Below are positions 9,091 through 22,391 of a DNA stretch of 64,000 nucleotides, one piece after another. Each line of letters starts with the position of its first letter. Positions within the stretch are counted from its first letter, which is position 1. The notes below the pieces were generated by a model. That model saw only the letters and a program-made list of their open reading frames with translations. It did not search any database and was not told the DNA's origin. The position numbers were made by a program, and so were the translations under genes. Where the stretch lies: the NCBI RefSeq assembly GCF_963855985.1, contig NC_087104.1, positions 7,068,001 through 7,132,000 on the forward strand. Direction: 5' to 3'. This DNA comes from Ostrinia nubilalis. Taxonomy: Eukaryota; Arthropoda; Insecta; Lepidoptera; Crambidae.

Positions 9091-12000
9091 CAGGCTATTC
9101 CAATATTTTAAATTATCAGTTAAGTCTTATTGTTGATTCAGTTCCATTGCGAGGCTATTCCAAGTGAACGACAATAAGAGGTTATCGTGTAACTTAAGTA
9201 TGTCAGTAGTATAAAATACATTGTAAATATGTAAATTTCAGTATTCTGTAAGCGTAAACGTTTTATCATAGCCATTTGTGAAATTGCGAGTGTAAAAGTA
9301 AGTAGGTACGTTGTGTGGGGTTTTGTTTGTGAGTGTGTGAAAGTAAATCGTTAAAGTAGACTAAGTTGGATTAAGTGATTCTGTAGAGCAGACCGCTTTA
9401 CAAATCGTCAACCATGAAGCAATTCTGGCTTCGAACTGGTAAAATAGTTTATAGCTGTACCTGTAGCTATAAAAATTGTCGAAAAATCTACTGGATCATT
9501 GTTTCGAGCGTAGGCTAAATGTATCTGGTGTGCCGCCCACGGCTGCGCGGGCGGCTATAAATACGGCCCGCTGCGCCGGTGGTCCGGTGACAAATGCGGG
9601 CCGCAGCGATTGATCTATCGTCTCCACCATGCCAGCTTTGACGCGGTCTGCTGGCCCTCGTGGTTTATGGGGTGGAGACGAGGCCTAAGATTCGTAGACA
9701 TTGGTGATGTAGATCATTAGCTTACGGACAATTCTAGGGTAATCGATGAAGGCTGAAACAGTAACACCACGTCTTGTAAGGTCTTTTTGAAAATTGGTAT
9801 TTTGATTACCAAATACTCGTACATAGAGCCTGCTATATAATATCTATCTAATGCTATAATGTATGGGAGTGTACCGATGAAATCAATGAAATAGAAGAAC
9901 CACCATCAAACAAAGTATCTCCTTGCAAAAGATGATTTCATTAAAGACAATGAGATTATTCCTAGACCTAAATATTTGTTTAAAATCTCATTCTTGTGAT
10001 TCATTTCATGGAAACCGACTTCATGTTGCCAAATACGCTTGTTTAGAATTTGCTCAATGTTTCGATTTGGTTGTTTATAAACGTGAAACGGTCTGCTTTG
10101 CACAAAAGTGGCTATTGGAGGTACAAAGTACAAAATAATTTTAACCTAACCTAGTTTAGAGTAGCATTTATTTGTAAACTACTAAGCTAAAGAAAGTTTG
10201 CGATGGAAATAATTAGACGCAATAAGGTAAAGCAGATTAAACTGCATGGCCATTGCCATACTAAAAAAAATTCTAAGGATTTGTGCTAGGTTTCTGCAAT
10301 TAGTATTTTAAAACAACTGAAAAATAGCGTAAATATGAACTTAAAGTCATCATGGCATCATGTCTTTTTCAGCAAAATATTTCTAATTCTAGGTCGAAGT
10401 GAAAACGCACTAAAATTCGTCATTGTGATGGCGCAAACTTTTGATCTTGCCCAAATGTATCATTATATTAAATTGCCTTAATCAGTCAATTGATTCTAAA
10501 CTATTTTCACCTTTATCTTGAGAGCCTTGAGAGATTTGTATCACAAAGCCTAGGTTTTCCCCTCAACTTTCAGTACCTAAAGGTACCAATACCAACCGAT
10601 TGAGCAGTATCCTGCCAAGTGTCGTGGTACAGGGAAGTAGATGTCCTAATGACATAGTGGGTCGGCAGCTAATTCCGTCGCGAAGCTAATCGCGGAGTGT
10701 CGAGCAGGAGGCGACACGTTCATATAGTGTTGCTGCAGCTGTGCAGTCGATAGCGGGAATAACGATGATCTTAAATGATTTTGAATTTGACTTTGATTAG
10801 GGGATGAGGATATTGGGGTTTGACAGTTTTCATCGACATGCATCGTCGTAACTTAATAAAATATACAAGCACTTTACGATTTGACAGTTGCCAACTGACA
10901 TCGCGCCATGGGTTTCCAGTCTCATAGCCTCGAGCTGTTAAATCTTAAAAACATACTGTCATACAACTTCATCTTCCATGTAAATTATACATAACTCTTA
11001 TTTTCATCTTCATCATCTGATTAAGTGTTCTACATATCCAATATCGATAGTTAATTAAATATTAGTTGTCGATCCTACACCTCACTAGACTCGGGTTGAC
11101 TTTTTTCCGACATCCGTTCAGAGCGTCGGCCGCGTTTCTGAAATCGTTTGACTAACTTAATTAATTAATAGCCGTTTGTAGCATTTATTTTGGCATTTTA
11201 GATGTATTAGTGTGTAGTGACTTCTCGTGAGTCGGATTCTTGCTGTACGTTTCACGATTTATCAGCAGTCGGGCCTTCTTTGACGCAAGTACCAAGATTA
11301 ATAGTCGGTAAATATCCTTTAACATTTTGCTTGATTATTAATTAATTTTAATGATCTTGTTCAAGAGGTTTTTCTTTGCATTCTTAAGACGAATACTTCT
11401 TATTTTATAAACGCGCTTAGTTTTAATTTATTGTTTGCCTGCCGCAGTTTCGCTCGGTTTAAACTTTTCATCACCTTTCTTTTCTTTCTTTTTTTTAAAG
11501 TTTCTTAGCGGATGCTTACCTCATCCTATCTGAGTGCTAACGCAATGTATTTCGTGGTTTGAGTTATGTGTTGATAGATCGGCACTTCAGCAGTCATGTA
11601 AAGAAAGTATTTTCCATCAATGAAGTCATGGAATTTTAAAAGTAAAATAACTACCATTTTGACCAAGTGAGTTGTAACTTTTGCACTTTAATTGAACGAG
11701 TATGACTGGTCGCTCTCAAGATTCCTGACATGGTTTCCGGAACCTCTGTTTCTATATGTCAATCACGGACTGATTGCTTTTCGTAGAATTGGTAAAAAGC
11801 GAGTTTTTGTGTAAATATATTTTTTTTATTTCCCTCAATATAAGCTCAAGGTACTAAACCGAAAATGGAAAGACATAATTTGTAACCTAGAAGAAAATTT
11901 TCTTTATTTCAAAATATTTTTGGTAACTATCGGCCTAACATTATTAAATTATTATGACACGTTTCACGAACTCTACATTGATACAATGTATTATTTACAA

Positions 12001-13040
12001 TCAAGTCGAGGTATTTTCCATCGTGCTAAGTTGCTTGTTCAGTACTCACGTAATGAAGAAGTGTGGACCGGTTTCCACAAGGCCTGTGGTACTTGTTATC
12101 TAAAGAAACCAGGGCAGATCTGTAATATTGTGTAATTACTAATCACTCATTATCAAGTGCGCTATAAACACAGTTACAACGGCTGAAAATGTTAGCTTAA
12201 AAGTCTTATCACGCCGCATGCTGCGGTACTCAGCAATGAATTTACCTATTACTTTTTGTTAGATATGTCACCGTAAAATTGTGATTTTGGTCAGATCTGA
12301 CGTAATTAGATTAAAATCTAACTTAACCTTTGTTAGTTTGCAATCTCACGCGTTATATTATAAACTGACCGAGTTCACAATTCACGTTGACAGATACATT
12401 TGAGTTGTATTTTATGTATGAATTTGATATAGTTTAGTAAAGTTTATCAATAACTATTCGACTTCTAGAATCAGACGTGTAAGTTTCAGTCCAACCAATA
12501 ATGTACCTACTTGATTTTAGGAGCTCTATATAATTAAAAATTCCGAGACTTTACTCGAGAATTAATGAGAAAAAAACCTTTTTTCCATAAAAGGAGTTAT
12601 TTCTTAGAGTTGAAGATCACAAGATCTCAATCGGTGACAGTGACTCATGTGGCTCATGGTGATTGTGCCCTTTTGCATAAAACTGATGGGCGCTTATTAC
12701 CATGCATCTCTAAACAATGTTACTAATGTTATGTCGCCGTAAATGCATTATGCATTGGACATTGCGGATTATGCGTGGAATATTAATGAGTTTATGACAG
12801 ACATCTTCTATTATTGTGAATGACGGCCAAGATTTATTTGATTGCAACACGTTTACTTTTACTGTTTATCGTAACGGATGTTTAAATGAACAATTGTTTT
12901 TTAAAGGTATTAAAATTTCCTCTTCTCAGATTTTATGACCTCGAGATCTTAGTAAACTATGTTAATTCTAATTTAGAGACCTCTATATTTTACATTGCCA
13001 ACTTTCTTTTTATGTAGCATCAAAAGTAATTTTATTTGGT
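9091..13040. other. 3' flank of the GAS1-like gene; no further gene recognised
   Basis: The 3' untranslated region of the GAS1-like gene must start here, but I see no clear AATAAA close to the stop. GC-rich islands lie near 9520-9680 and 10640-10760. A possible donor-ended 5' exon near 11210-11310 is discussed in the findings. Open frames at 9906-10138 and 11920-12135 look like chance. Confidence 0.4.
9535..9680 (+). promoter_or_regulatory. Possible TATA-type promoter in a GC-rich island
   Basis: TATAAATA at 9556-9563 sits in a local GC-rich block, with a 10-bp inverted repeat downstream (CGTCTCCACC at 9619-9628 and GGTGGAGACG at 9671-9680). No coding exon was found downstream to claim it, so this is weak. 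Confidence 0.2.
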
Positions 13041-13043
13041 TTC

Positions 13044-13087
13044 ATCAGGGGTTCCCAAAATGAGCGCGATAGTTTGGGAACCCTGAT
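13044..13087. repeat. 44-bp hairpin with hAT-like arms
   Basis: ATCAGGGGTTCCCAAA and its near-perfect inverse TTTGGGAACCCTGAT are separated by 13 nt. CAGGGGTTCCCAAA resembles hAT terminal repeats, as though two ends were joined with almost nothing between. No 8-bp duplication is visible. Confidence 0.6.
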
Positions 13088-16000
13088 CTACGAGTACTTA
13101 TATGACGTGAATTTGTATGTGTGAGAGTGTGTAGTTTACATTTTTGGTAAGCTTTATTGTTACTAAACAGAGTGGCCTAAAATACATAGCAATAGTATTT
13201 TTTAAAATGTAATAATATCAATAAATATGTAGACATATGTAGAACTCTTTCTTCATAAGGTTGACTGCTATCCCTAAAAAATAGTGCCAAAATTAGTAAA
13301 AATAAACAAGTAAGAACTTTTGTCTTAACGCACGCACCGTGTTCCAATTATTTAATATTTTTGTTTTATTTTTCTACATAGGCTATTTTTTGGTCACCCT
13401 GTATTAATGTGTAAGTTATATGCAACCAGTGTTGCCTATTTTTATAATATCTACAAATAAGTACACAAAAGTTAATAAAACTCATTTAACCACAGTTTAC
13501 CAAAGTGAGATTATTAGAATAATAGAAAAATGTAAATAAGATACGGTATATCCAATACTTGTATTAAGTATCCAATATTATTATGTAAAATAGAAAATAA
13601 TTGTGTAATTTTAATTCGTACCTACAAATTATTTTAGTTATTATAATAATTTATTGAATTAGCCACGTATTAGTAGATAAAAATTGTTGCATTTGTTTCG
13701 TTTTGTAAAATTATTATAAGTATATTAGTTGTATTTATTATACAAGACGGCAATAAAATTCCTGTTTTCTACAATTTGCTTTTATTTTATTACTACCCGT
13801 AAAATAAACAAACCCTCAATGAGAGCTTTTTAAGCTCGTGAAACCCAAAAGTGGGCCCTAAAAATTAATAAGTACTTACTTCTTTTGGATTGATGACTTA
13901 GTCTGGATTAGATTTTCATTGAAATTTCAGTCTATAGAGCTTAATTGTGACATTTCTTGGAGCAGATGTGAATTCGTTTCATGAACCTAAATTGTTGCAT
14001 TTGGTATAGGTAATATGTATTATCTTTGACGAGACAATAATACAAATATTATTTAGCGGGTATGCCTTTAGATCAGACCAATCATGCTTTGAGGATCTTA
14101 TTCTAAAGCCTCGTAGTGACTAAGTAAGTCTGGTGAGACCACGACTGCTCTGCTATTGAAACAATGGTGAAAGAAAAATTGAAGAAAATTTACGTCACCT
14201 AGGTACGTACTTTTAGAAAAGCTAACATTTTGTGGAAAATATTGTCTAACCTGAGTACTTGTAAGGGTAGTTACTAGCTCCAAAAACTATAATAACCTAG
14301 AGAATATAGAGAAATTTCATTTTTTTTATAAATAATAAATACAAAGGCTATTAAAAGCAGACTCGCCATTACAACGACGATACATTAATCTACTGAAAAA
14401 TAGTTTCAGGAAACTTTCACACTGATTTGACATGTTGAATTGTTTCATTGAGTGATCTGGAGAATGTGCCTAGGTACGTATCTATTGTGTAGGTAGGGAC
14501 TTACTTAGTAATGCTCTATTTATAGCCAGACGAACTTATTATGCGTTCCAGACAATTAGTAAATCTGCCAGAAAAAACTAGACCGTTTCGGTCGTAAAAC
14601 CGACAGATGACGTGAGCCGCTGGCGAAGGATTTATACACAAAAGAGCTGCATGCTACATATGTTTCCGCGTCCAAGGATACTCTTGTACGTCGATAATGT
14701 CCGCAAAAAAGTATCCACATAAAAGCCATTGTACGTTCAGAATTTTTTGCTGTAGTACCCCCCGTGCATTACCATATTGCGTAAGAGGACAAGCATCCGT
14801 TCCCACAGTTCGCGACATCTAGTTTCGCCAAATAATCACGTACAGGCGATTAACCAGCTTTTAACCTGGTGAACAGTCGAGGACCCTTGCTACAGAGCTC
14901 TCCAGATTCAATTCGACATCCTTATGTCGATTGAGGAAGGTTGAAATTGGCGGATGTTATTTAGAGTGGTACTCGAGCGTGGATTAGCCACTTTGCGTGG
15001 TTAAGTGCGAGCGTTGCTGTGGAGAGATGGGCAGCATCCGTTGGAGCCTGGGAAAATTATGATAACGTCGTGGGTCGCGTCAGCACTTTGTAGACGATCG
15101 CGATCCTAGAGTACAGACAACTACTTAAGTCGCAACATAGAAGCGAATTTTGTGAACTATAGACATGACTTATAACTACCTACTTAATCGAAATCTAAGA
15201 GTAATTTATAGGCGATCGGTGTGTAAGGTTTTAATGATGAACTTCCCAATTGTCTAACGCTCTATATGTATACCTAGTTGTAGACATTAAAATATAAATG
15301 CAGCTTCATATCTTACTACTACTTATGCACATGGTGGCACAACAGCGCAGTCATATCTTCTTTCAAAGGGTCGCTACTTTAAAAGTTTTTGTTCCAGTAA
15401 TATGCTATGACATGGCTGTCACGAGTTGCTCAATTGCTTCACAAAACCGACATTGTTTGTTCTGTCAGGTGGCTTATTAACATCAAAACAATACTGAAAA
15501 CCAATGAGGCATGTCAAACACGACAATTATTTGTCCAATCCAGTTTCTCTAATCAACACATGACCTGAATTCGCATACGCTCGGCTACGTCCGAAAGCCC
15601 GCGGCCGCCACGCGGGTGGTCCCGTGCTGTCTTTTCTTACGTAAGCATAATTATTACCGATTCAAGTAAGGAAGACCATTAGCCTATAAGTGAACGCGTT
15701 AGACAAAAAAAACATCTAAATCGGCGGTATTCTATGAAATATAATGATGAGAATGCTCAATTTGGAGTGTAATTCTTTCTGGTCACGGTATTACTAAGAA
15801 ACTCGTGGCGATGCCGGTGGAATTGAATCGGAAAATTATTGTCATTTTCGTTTTGGATAAAGCTCTTATGTACGGTATGAGTACCGGTTAAACATAAAGT
15901 TGTTTATTGTGAATAGCTATTGTTAACTTGTCTAAGATATGGAGATTTCCCAGATATTCGGGCTTACACGTGTATCTAGCCAGCCATGACGTTAATTAAA

Positions 16001-16808
16001 AACAAACTTAATTGCGTGACGTGCCTCAATTATATCTTTTTGTGTAAGATTACTAATGCCATTTGAACCTACCTACTTTGTTAGTACACTTTGTAATCAT
16101 TAAAATAAATACGTGTGATGTCACATTCAGAATGTAAATAATTTTCCACGTCATGTCATGCTGGATACATTCTACTATCAATGAACTTCACGGCGTCCGA
16201 ACAAACAAAAATAATCAAGTACCAACTAAATTGCAGTACCGTAATACAGAAAGAAAACAGCTATAATACGGCTAAAGAGCGCAGTACTATTTACCGGATC
16301 CAAAGCAATCATCATGGTCGGTAAATGAAGACATCGGCAGACCACCGCGCGGCGAACACGACGCTCCACGCCTCCGAGCGGACTGCGCCCGCGCCGCACG
16401 ACAAGCTAGGGGTGTGCAATATCGACGACACGATTCTAGAAGGCTCAAGAAGAAGAAGACAGCCTAGATTTGCGCTTCTGACATGTTCACATGTCTGATG
16501 GGTCAGTAGAGGCAAGGTTTTGTTCCTCTGTCGTACACAGTACAACAGTCGACAATGGATTCAATAGAAGGATAGAACTAAAATTGCGCTTTACGACTCT
16601 CGGTTCGCTAAGGCAATCATCACATAATATTTTTCTTTATTAATGTCACTCACATACAGTCAGATGATCAGATTTTGGGGAAGTACCTTGTTAGTAACAT
16701 TTTCTTAAATACCTTGTAGAGATGAGCTTTCATAAGATAGATACAAAGCAGTGCTATGGGCTGTGGATGACTAAAAATCAACATTCGCAAATTTTCCTTT
16801 CACACGAT
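13088..16808. other. No gene seen
   Basis: AT-rich DNA with more GC-balanced blocks at 14560-15120 and 16310-16480 that could be regulatory. AATAAAATTCC near 13752 resembles a + strand polyadenylation signal. No exon of a known family was recognised; open frames such as 14098-14283, 15298-15480 and 16312-16545 have no domain. Confidence 0.4.
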
Positions 16809-16869
16809 ATACCAATTTCCATAATAAAGTGGTTTATACACACGACCACTTTATTATGGAAATTGGTAT
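16809..16869. repeat. Perfect 25-bp inverted repeat with 11-nt loop
   Basis: The arm beginning ATACCAATTTCCATAATAAA (16809-16833) is matched exactly by the inverse arm 16845-16869. No other copy was noticed in the window. It could be a minimal MITE or a cruciform-forming site. Confidence 0.8.
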
Positions 16870-17878
16870 GGTACTACTTAGAGTAGAGAAATGATCTATT
16901 TCCACGTGAAAGTTTTTGTCTGCTGAAAAATGAAAAGCTTTCTGTTTGGTGGAATTAGAATATAGCACAACCCTACCACACCGCGTCTGCATCAGAGGAA
17001 CTCATTATATTGATTGTGTGTCATTCCCCCAGAACTTCGGTTGTTTTGAACTATGCAAAAGCTGTCATTACTACGATGAGCGGTCCCAAAATTATACCCG
17101 CTCTAGCCCTGCTCATAAATTAAAGATTTGCAAGCTTTTGGAATAGTCGTTTACAGGGTGTAAAACTTAAAATATTTTGCGATGAATAAGAAAACAACCA
17201 AAGGGCGATAGAGCGTCGATACCCGGAGTTCCCATATTATGTGTTTGAATCAAAAATTAGGAGAGAATCAAATTAGTACGTACGATACGACTATTCATAC
17301 AAAATGATACATACTAGCAATCGCTGTCTGAACACTATAATTACTTTTCAATAGCGAGAATATATGACTTTATTTGTGCGTTTTCCAAAGGAAGTCGTGA
17401 ACAATCACGATTCCAACTAACATACACATATTTGTATGTTATACAACCGTAGGACTATAATCACAATTATTTTGTCATTTCCTTTGCGAACGTTAGGATA
17501 AGTATTACTTTAACCACTAATGTAATAACGATTATTGAATAATTTTAACCAATTAAGTTTGCGTAGGTATGTAAGTACTAAACTTTTATGACATAAAAAT
17601 GGTAAGTAATTTTCTTTGTATAATTTTAGACGTGTTCAATTAAGTAGTATAATAAATCTTTATTTGGAATATCATAGGTAATTTATTAAATACCGGCCCT
17701 ATCTTACCTGTTTCAATGCTATTTTTATATTTTAATAGTTACTTTCAGTACTTTAGTAAATAAACATGTTACATATAAAATTTTAAAAGTTTTGAGTTTA
17801 AACAAAAGCACATAGCTTATCTAGGGCTTGATAACAATAGAGGTTTATAAAATGGAGCACTTTGTCTGATTCCTCGAT
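16870..17878. other. No gene seen
   Basis: AT-rich sequence. The open frame 16946-17146 shows no recognisable domain. Confidence 0.4.
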
Positions 17879-18141
17879 TTTGAGGCTTCCGGCGACTGGG
17901 ACCGCAATTAACTAGGACCGCGGTCCCAGTCGCCGGATCCATAAAAAAAAAAAATTTCTTCCGGCGACTGGGACCACTCATAGATAACTTAAAAGAAAAT
18001 ATTATTCAATCTAAAATTGGTACAGTACTAAAATCCATGAGTGGTCCCAGTCGCCGGAAGAAAGTTATTTAATTTTTACGCATCCGGCGACTGGGACCGC
18101 GGTCCAAGTTAATTGCGGTCCCAGTTGACGGAATCCTCAAA
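17879..18141. mobile_element. 263-bp palindromic MITE of six alternating 16-bp modules
   Basis: The module TCCGGCGACTGGGACC occurs as + at 17888-17903, 17960-17975 and 18083-18098, and inverted at 17922-17937, 18043-18058 and 18117-18132 (the last degenerate). The whole unit is bounded by TTTGAGG and CCTCAAA. It can fold as three small hairpins in series or as one large one. The centre is an AT-rich unique loop. No target duplication is clear and no coding capacity is seen. Confidence 0.8.
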
Positions 18142-19762
18142 TATTTAAATATTTCATGAGACTTTAAGTCTCATTCAGGCTGGCTAGTGCAAATGCTAGC
18201 GTCCTATTAATAGGAGTCCTATCAATTGACAAGACATCTTCGATCTTAGATCACTGCAAGGAAGGATGACGTGCGCATTAGCAATTTAGCACCTCGCTCC
18301 GTGATCAAGATTGCTCTATTAGGAAATTCTCGTCCTGGGGGGCAATTCTCTTTTAATTTAGATCATATCGAAATAGATAAGATTTACTGATGATGGAATT
18401 AAAGTGTTTTGCAGGCTAGTTCAACTAGTTACTTAATAGATTCAATTTAAGTGGTAGGCGCACTCGATAACAAGGTTTTCTTTAGAGAAAATTGGTGCGA
18501 TTCCGACATTATATGAGAATCGACCCCCCTGTGTTGTTGACTGGAGTAATTTATTGTTGCGATTTGCTATGCAAATCAAACGTTCTAGTAAAAAACCTAT
18601 TAACTATTAAGGTTTTTTATCAAGGAGTCTCATTTCTATTAATTTAATTCAGAATTGTTAAAGATCTAGACAGTTTTGGTCACACACTATTAGGGTTTTA
18701 TTATGTCTGATTCAGTCGACAGAAGATTGAAACCTCACATAATATCTGTCTTAACACTTTTTAATATATTTAATATTATTAAATTGTATAATTTAATAAA
18801 GAGACCACTTGTGATTTTATAAGCGGTTATCCTGCGTTCGTTTCCGAGTTATTTGCCAGTTACCAATAAGTGATGGTAGGTTAATTAAATTAAATTAAAT
18901 TATTAATATAAGCGCTGAATATGTAGTAGGTACCTAGTTAATGTTGGTATGTATTTAAATAGTTTTTTGAATTGGTAAAAAAGTTGGTTTTTTCCTACGT
19001 CAAACTTAGGAAGGAAAATTGAAAAAGCGAAAGTAAATCACGTAAAACATTCCGTCATCATCAAAAATCCAAGTTGAACAGGAAAGAGTTATTTTAACAC
19101 ATTACCTACTTTATTGATCATAATTTCATAAATTAAATTATCTTTCATTGTATGTTCATGGTTGAATCGCGTGCTTGGTTTTTCATTAAATTGTGTAGGT
19201 ATTTAGATTGTGGGTGGTCCGAGCCGTCCCGCCCTGGTAATGATCTCTGATGATGCTCTATGCTCTATGGCTATGGAGTAATTATGGCCGAATACTTGTC
19301 TATTGCGCAAAGAACGTGTGTGGCGCGTGCCAGTTCCGTGGACCACAGACCACAGCAATGGCGGCCGGAATTAAAGAATCATGAGGTGCATGAAATTGTT
19401 ATTACGGTAATTACATCGATGCAGGTATGGAGACATCATGTTTGAGGTTCTGAAGAATGTTATCGAGGTAAGTTAGATGAAATGTGAAATTATGAAATTA
19501 TTTCAATCGATGGTGACTGACTAGGTTTAAAGATTAATCAATACATAATTTTATTATAATCATTAGCATTTAGACGTTTATTATTTATTTGTCTAGTACC
19601 CATAGTACAAGCTTTGCTTAGTTTGGGGCTAGCGGCGCAGTGTAAAATGTCCAAGGATATTTATTTATTTTATTTATTTGCTGCTGAACTGTCTGTCTAT
19701 TGTCTAAGATGGACGTTTTACAATTACTTTCGACAGCGAATGAAGTTTTGCGACTGGTTGAT
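18142..19762. other. No gene seen
   Basis: AT-rich, with a short (AAATT)n-like run near 18880-18900. The open frame at 19260-19445 has no recognisable domain. Confidence 0.4.
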
Positions 19763-19875
19763 ACGGGACTATTCCCACCTCTTGTTCCCATCGCTGCAAC
19801 TCCTGTGTAGCCCGGATCTACAGCTTGGCCGCCAATAAAAACCCAACCAGTGAAGGTCAAGTTTGTCCTCTGTCC
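19763..19875 (-). mobile_element. Short 3' end of an R1/Jockey-type retrotransposon
   Basis: This 113-bp stretch matches the 3' untranslated end of the element at 29259-30405: CGGGACTATTCCCACC, then CTGTGTAGCC...GATCTACAGCTTG, ending GAAGGTCAAGTTTGTCC. CTGGTTGAT flanks it at 19754-19762 and 19876-19884, a 9-bp target duplication. The insertion is extremely 5'-truncated. Confidence 0.8.
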
Positions 19876-19884
19876 CTGGTTGAT

Positions 19885-21118
19885 TGATAGTATAGTAAAA
19901 TACAGAACTTTTAAAAATACGTACCTAGTTACCCAAATACAATTTATCAAGTCTTGTACCTACTTTTAAAACGTGCTCTCTATTCCATTTTCTGAGATTA
20001 ACTTTACAAATCAAAGCGTACTTACAGCCTCTTAAGTAACTGTTGATAGTTAGTAAGTGCTTTATGAATATATATGGAGAAGTTTATGTGGGTACCTACG
20101 TTTGAAAAAAGGTAGAGAACGGTGTGTGTAACTGTGTCGTGTCAAACGGTATCATCCATCGCTGTCATGCAGAAGTGGTATAGCGACTTCTAATGGTATA
20201 AGATTCCAGTTAAGTTTATAACAGTATGTTTAAGTGAAAATAGCGATGGTGTGACCTGTAAAAGTAGGCAAAGTTTTATACAGTGTGTGAATTATTTTTG
20301 TTTCGAAATCAATCAGTACGGAATATCAATAGGTAGGTTCTTCTGTTAAGTCAAACTTCCAAAATTGTTTTCGCGATTTATGCATGAAAATTGAACACAC
20401 AGAGCTATTTTTGCATACAATATTAGCAAAGCTTTTGGGAGTTTAGATGATCAGTATTCAAGTGTATTGTTATGCGAGTAAATTAAGCAATCCTAAACTA
20501 CTTTTTATATGAAAAAATCTTAAGCAGACTCCATTGCAATTGTTACGAGTTCCTAAGTCCTCTTATGTATTCCAGTAAGCACTTATTTGTTGCTCCTTGA
20601 TTGCTACCGGCGTTACTTTTATTGTTGATCCGCCTAATACCGAATAAATACAGCCGAAAGCACGTGTAACTGGACATTTTGGTTGCAAAATAGCATCTAT
20701 TGGAACCACATAAGATGGTAGCTTTTAGCTTGAGGTGCTATTGTCCGTACCATCCGGCTTCTAGCTTTTGACAATGACCCTGCTTTCCAAACAGCTTTAG
20801 AAAGCTTTTTATAAGAACTTAATCTTCAAGCTACGAGTTATGTTCTTAAGAAGCCCTTATATTGCAGTACGGGCTATGGGCAGCTGGAGAAATATTGTTA
20901 TCTTTTTGGCTTATAAATTATGGAGGGCTTTAATAGACGCTTGATGAATTTTCTATTGGATAGATTTTGTGTCTTGATTTATATTTGAAATGTAGACATT
21001 CACATGGTAAATAAACATTTTAGTGATTGACAGTACTAACAGTTATATCCATCATTCCTTTTCATTACAAATTATGCGTAATGAATGAATACTATGTAAT
21101 TTTAGTTTTTAGTAGATA
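19885..21118. other. No gene seen
   Basis: Unremarkable AT-rich sequence. No exon or repeat family recognised. Confidence 0.4.
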
Positions 21119-21712
21119 TACAGGGTGTCCCAAAAACAATGGATAACCCTGTAACCATCGATAGGCCTCGCCATGGTCTCCCTAACGTCCAATTTTGACC
21201 CCAGTAAAAATATCACCGTTTTCAAGATTTTTAAGTTTTTGTGCATTTTTAGAAAATTGCCACCTGCGATTACTTTTTCTCATGCCATTTCTACAAATGA
21301 GGATACTTTTCAATCTAATTTTTTTTCCTATCACAAGGGATAGTTGGGCTATCAAAAGAAAAGATTAAAGTTCAACAAACTAGTTTAAAAGTATGAAAAT
21401 TTTAAGAAATTGCAGAGCAGAAGGAAAAATTAATTCATTGTCTTGCACTTTTGATCAGCCATCGTGTAAAAAAAATGTAGGAAGACCATCGTGCCCATTA
21501 CCTTAAAAACTTCCTTGGTTAATTGAGATTCTAAAAACATATCACAAGCCTATGTATTCTGTATTATTTTTATCTTATGGCTACTTGAATAGCAACTAGT
21601 ATGAAAACTGCAAAAATGAGTTTTTCTCGTAATAGTTAAACTAGGACTGCATAGTGGCATTAAATACAAATGGATAATTTTTAGCGTAGGAATTTTAATA
21701 AAGCAACATTTT

Positions 21713-21918
21713 ATCATCATCATCATCATCATTTCAGCCATAGGACGTCCACTGATGAACATAGGCCCATACCCCAATGATTTTCATAATGACCGCTTAG
21801 TAGCGGCCTGCATCCAGCACCTTCCTGCTTACCTTTATGAGGTCGTCGGTCCACTTTGTAGGTGGACGTCCTACGATGCGCTTTCCGGTACGTAGCCTCC
21901 ACTTGAACCCTGTTGCCC
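21713..21918 (-). mobile_element. RTE retrotransposon 3' end, left inverted copy
   Basis: Read on the minus strand this is the 3' end of an RTE-clade element, closing with the family's typical (TGA)n tail, seen here as (ATC)n at 21713-21736. It is the inverse of 22195-22391, with many transitions between the two. Confidence 0.75.
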
Positions 21919-22004
21919 CATTGGCCGTCCGTTCTGCGTTTTTGTGATTACATAATTTTTGTTTTACACCTCATAAATGTGCCTATAGACAGATGTTCGT
22001 GATG

Positions 22005-22391
22005 ATACACGGCTCGGAAACGTGGATTTTTTGCACAGCGTGCTATGGAAGGGGCTATGCTCGGGTTTCTTTACGAAACCGTATCAGAAATTAGGAGACC
22101 TGTAAACGAACTAAAGTCGCTGACATAGCCCGACGGATCAGCAAGCTGAAGTGGCAAAGGGCAAGGCACAGTAGTTCGCAGAACTAAGGCAGCAGGGTTC
22201 AAGTGGAGGCTACGTACCGAAGAGCGCATCGTAGGACGTCTACCTACAAAGTGGACTGATGACTTCATAAAGAAAAGCAGGAAGGTGCTGTATGCAGGCC
22301 GCTACCAAGCGGTCATTATGAAAATTATTAGGGTACAGGCCTATGTTCAGCAGTGGACGTCCTACGGCTGAAATGATGATGATGATGATGA
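22005..22391 (+). pseudogene. RTE reverse transcriptase C-terminal fragment, broken
   Basis: Translation in shifting frames gives pieces typical of the C-terminus of lepidopteran RTE endonuclease-reverse transcriptases: HGSETW, then AMEGAML and KVADIARRISKLKWQ, then the EATYRR-type tail. Several stops and frameshifts separate them, so it is dead. It ends in (GATGAT)n, the usual RTE tail. It forms the loop and inner right arm of the fold-back element. Confidence 0.75.
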
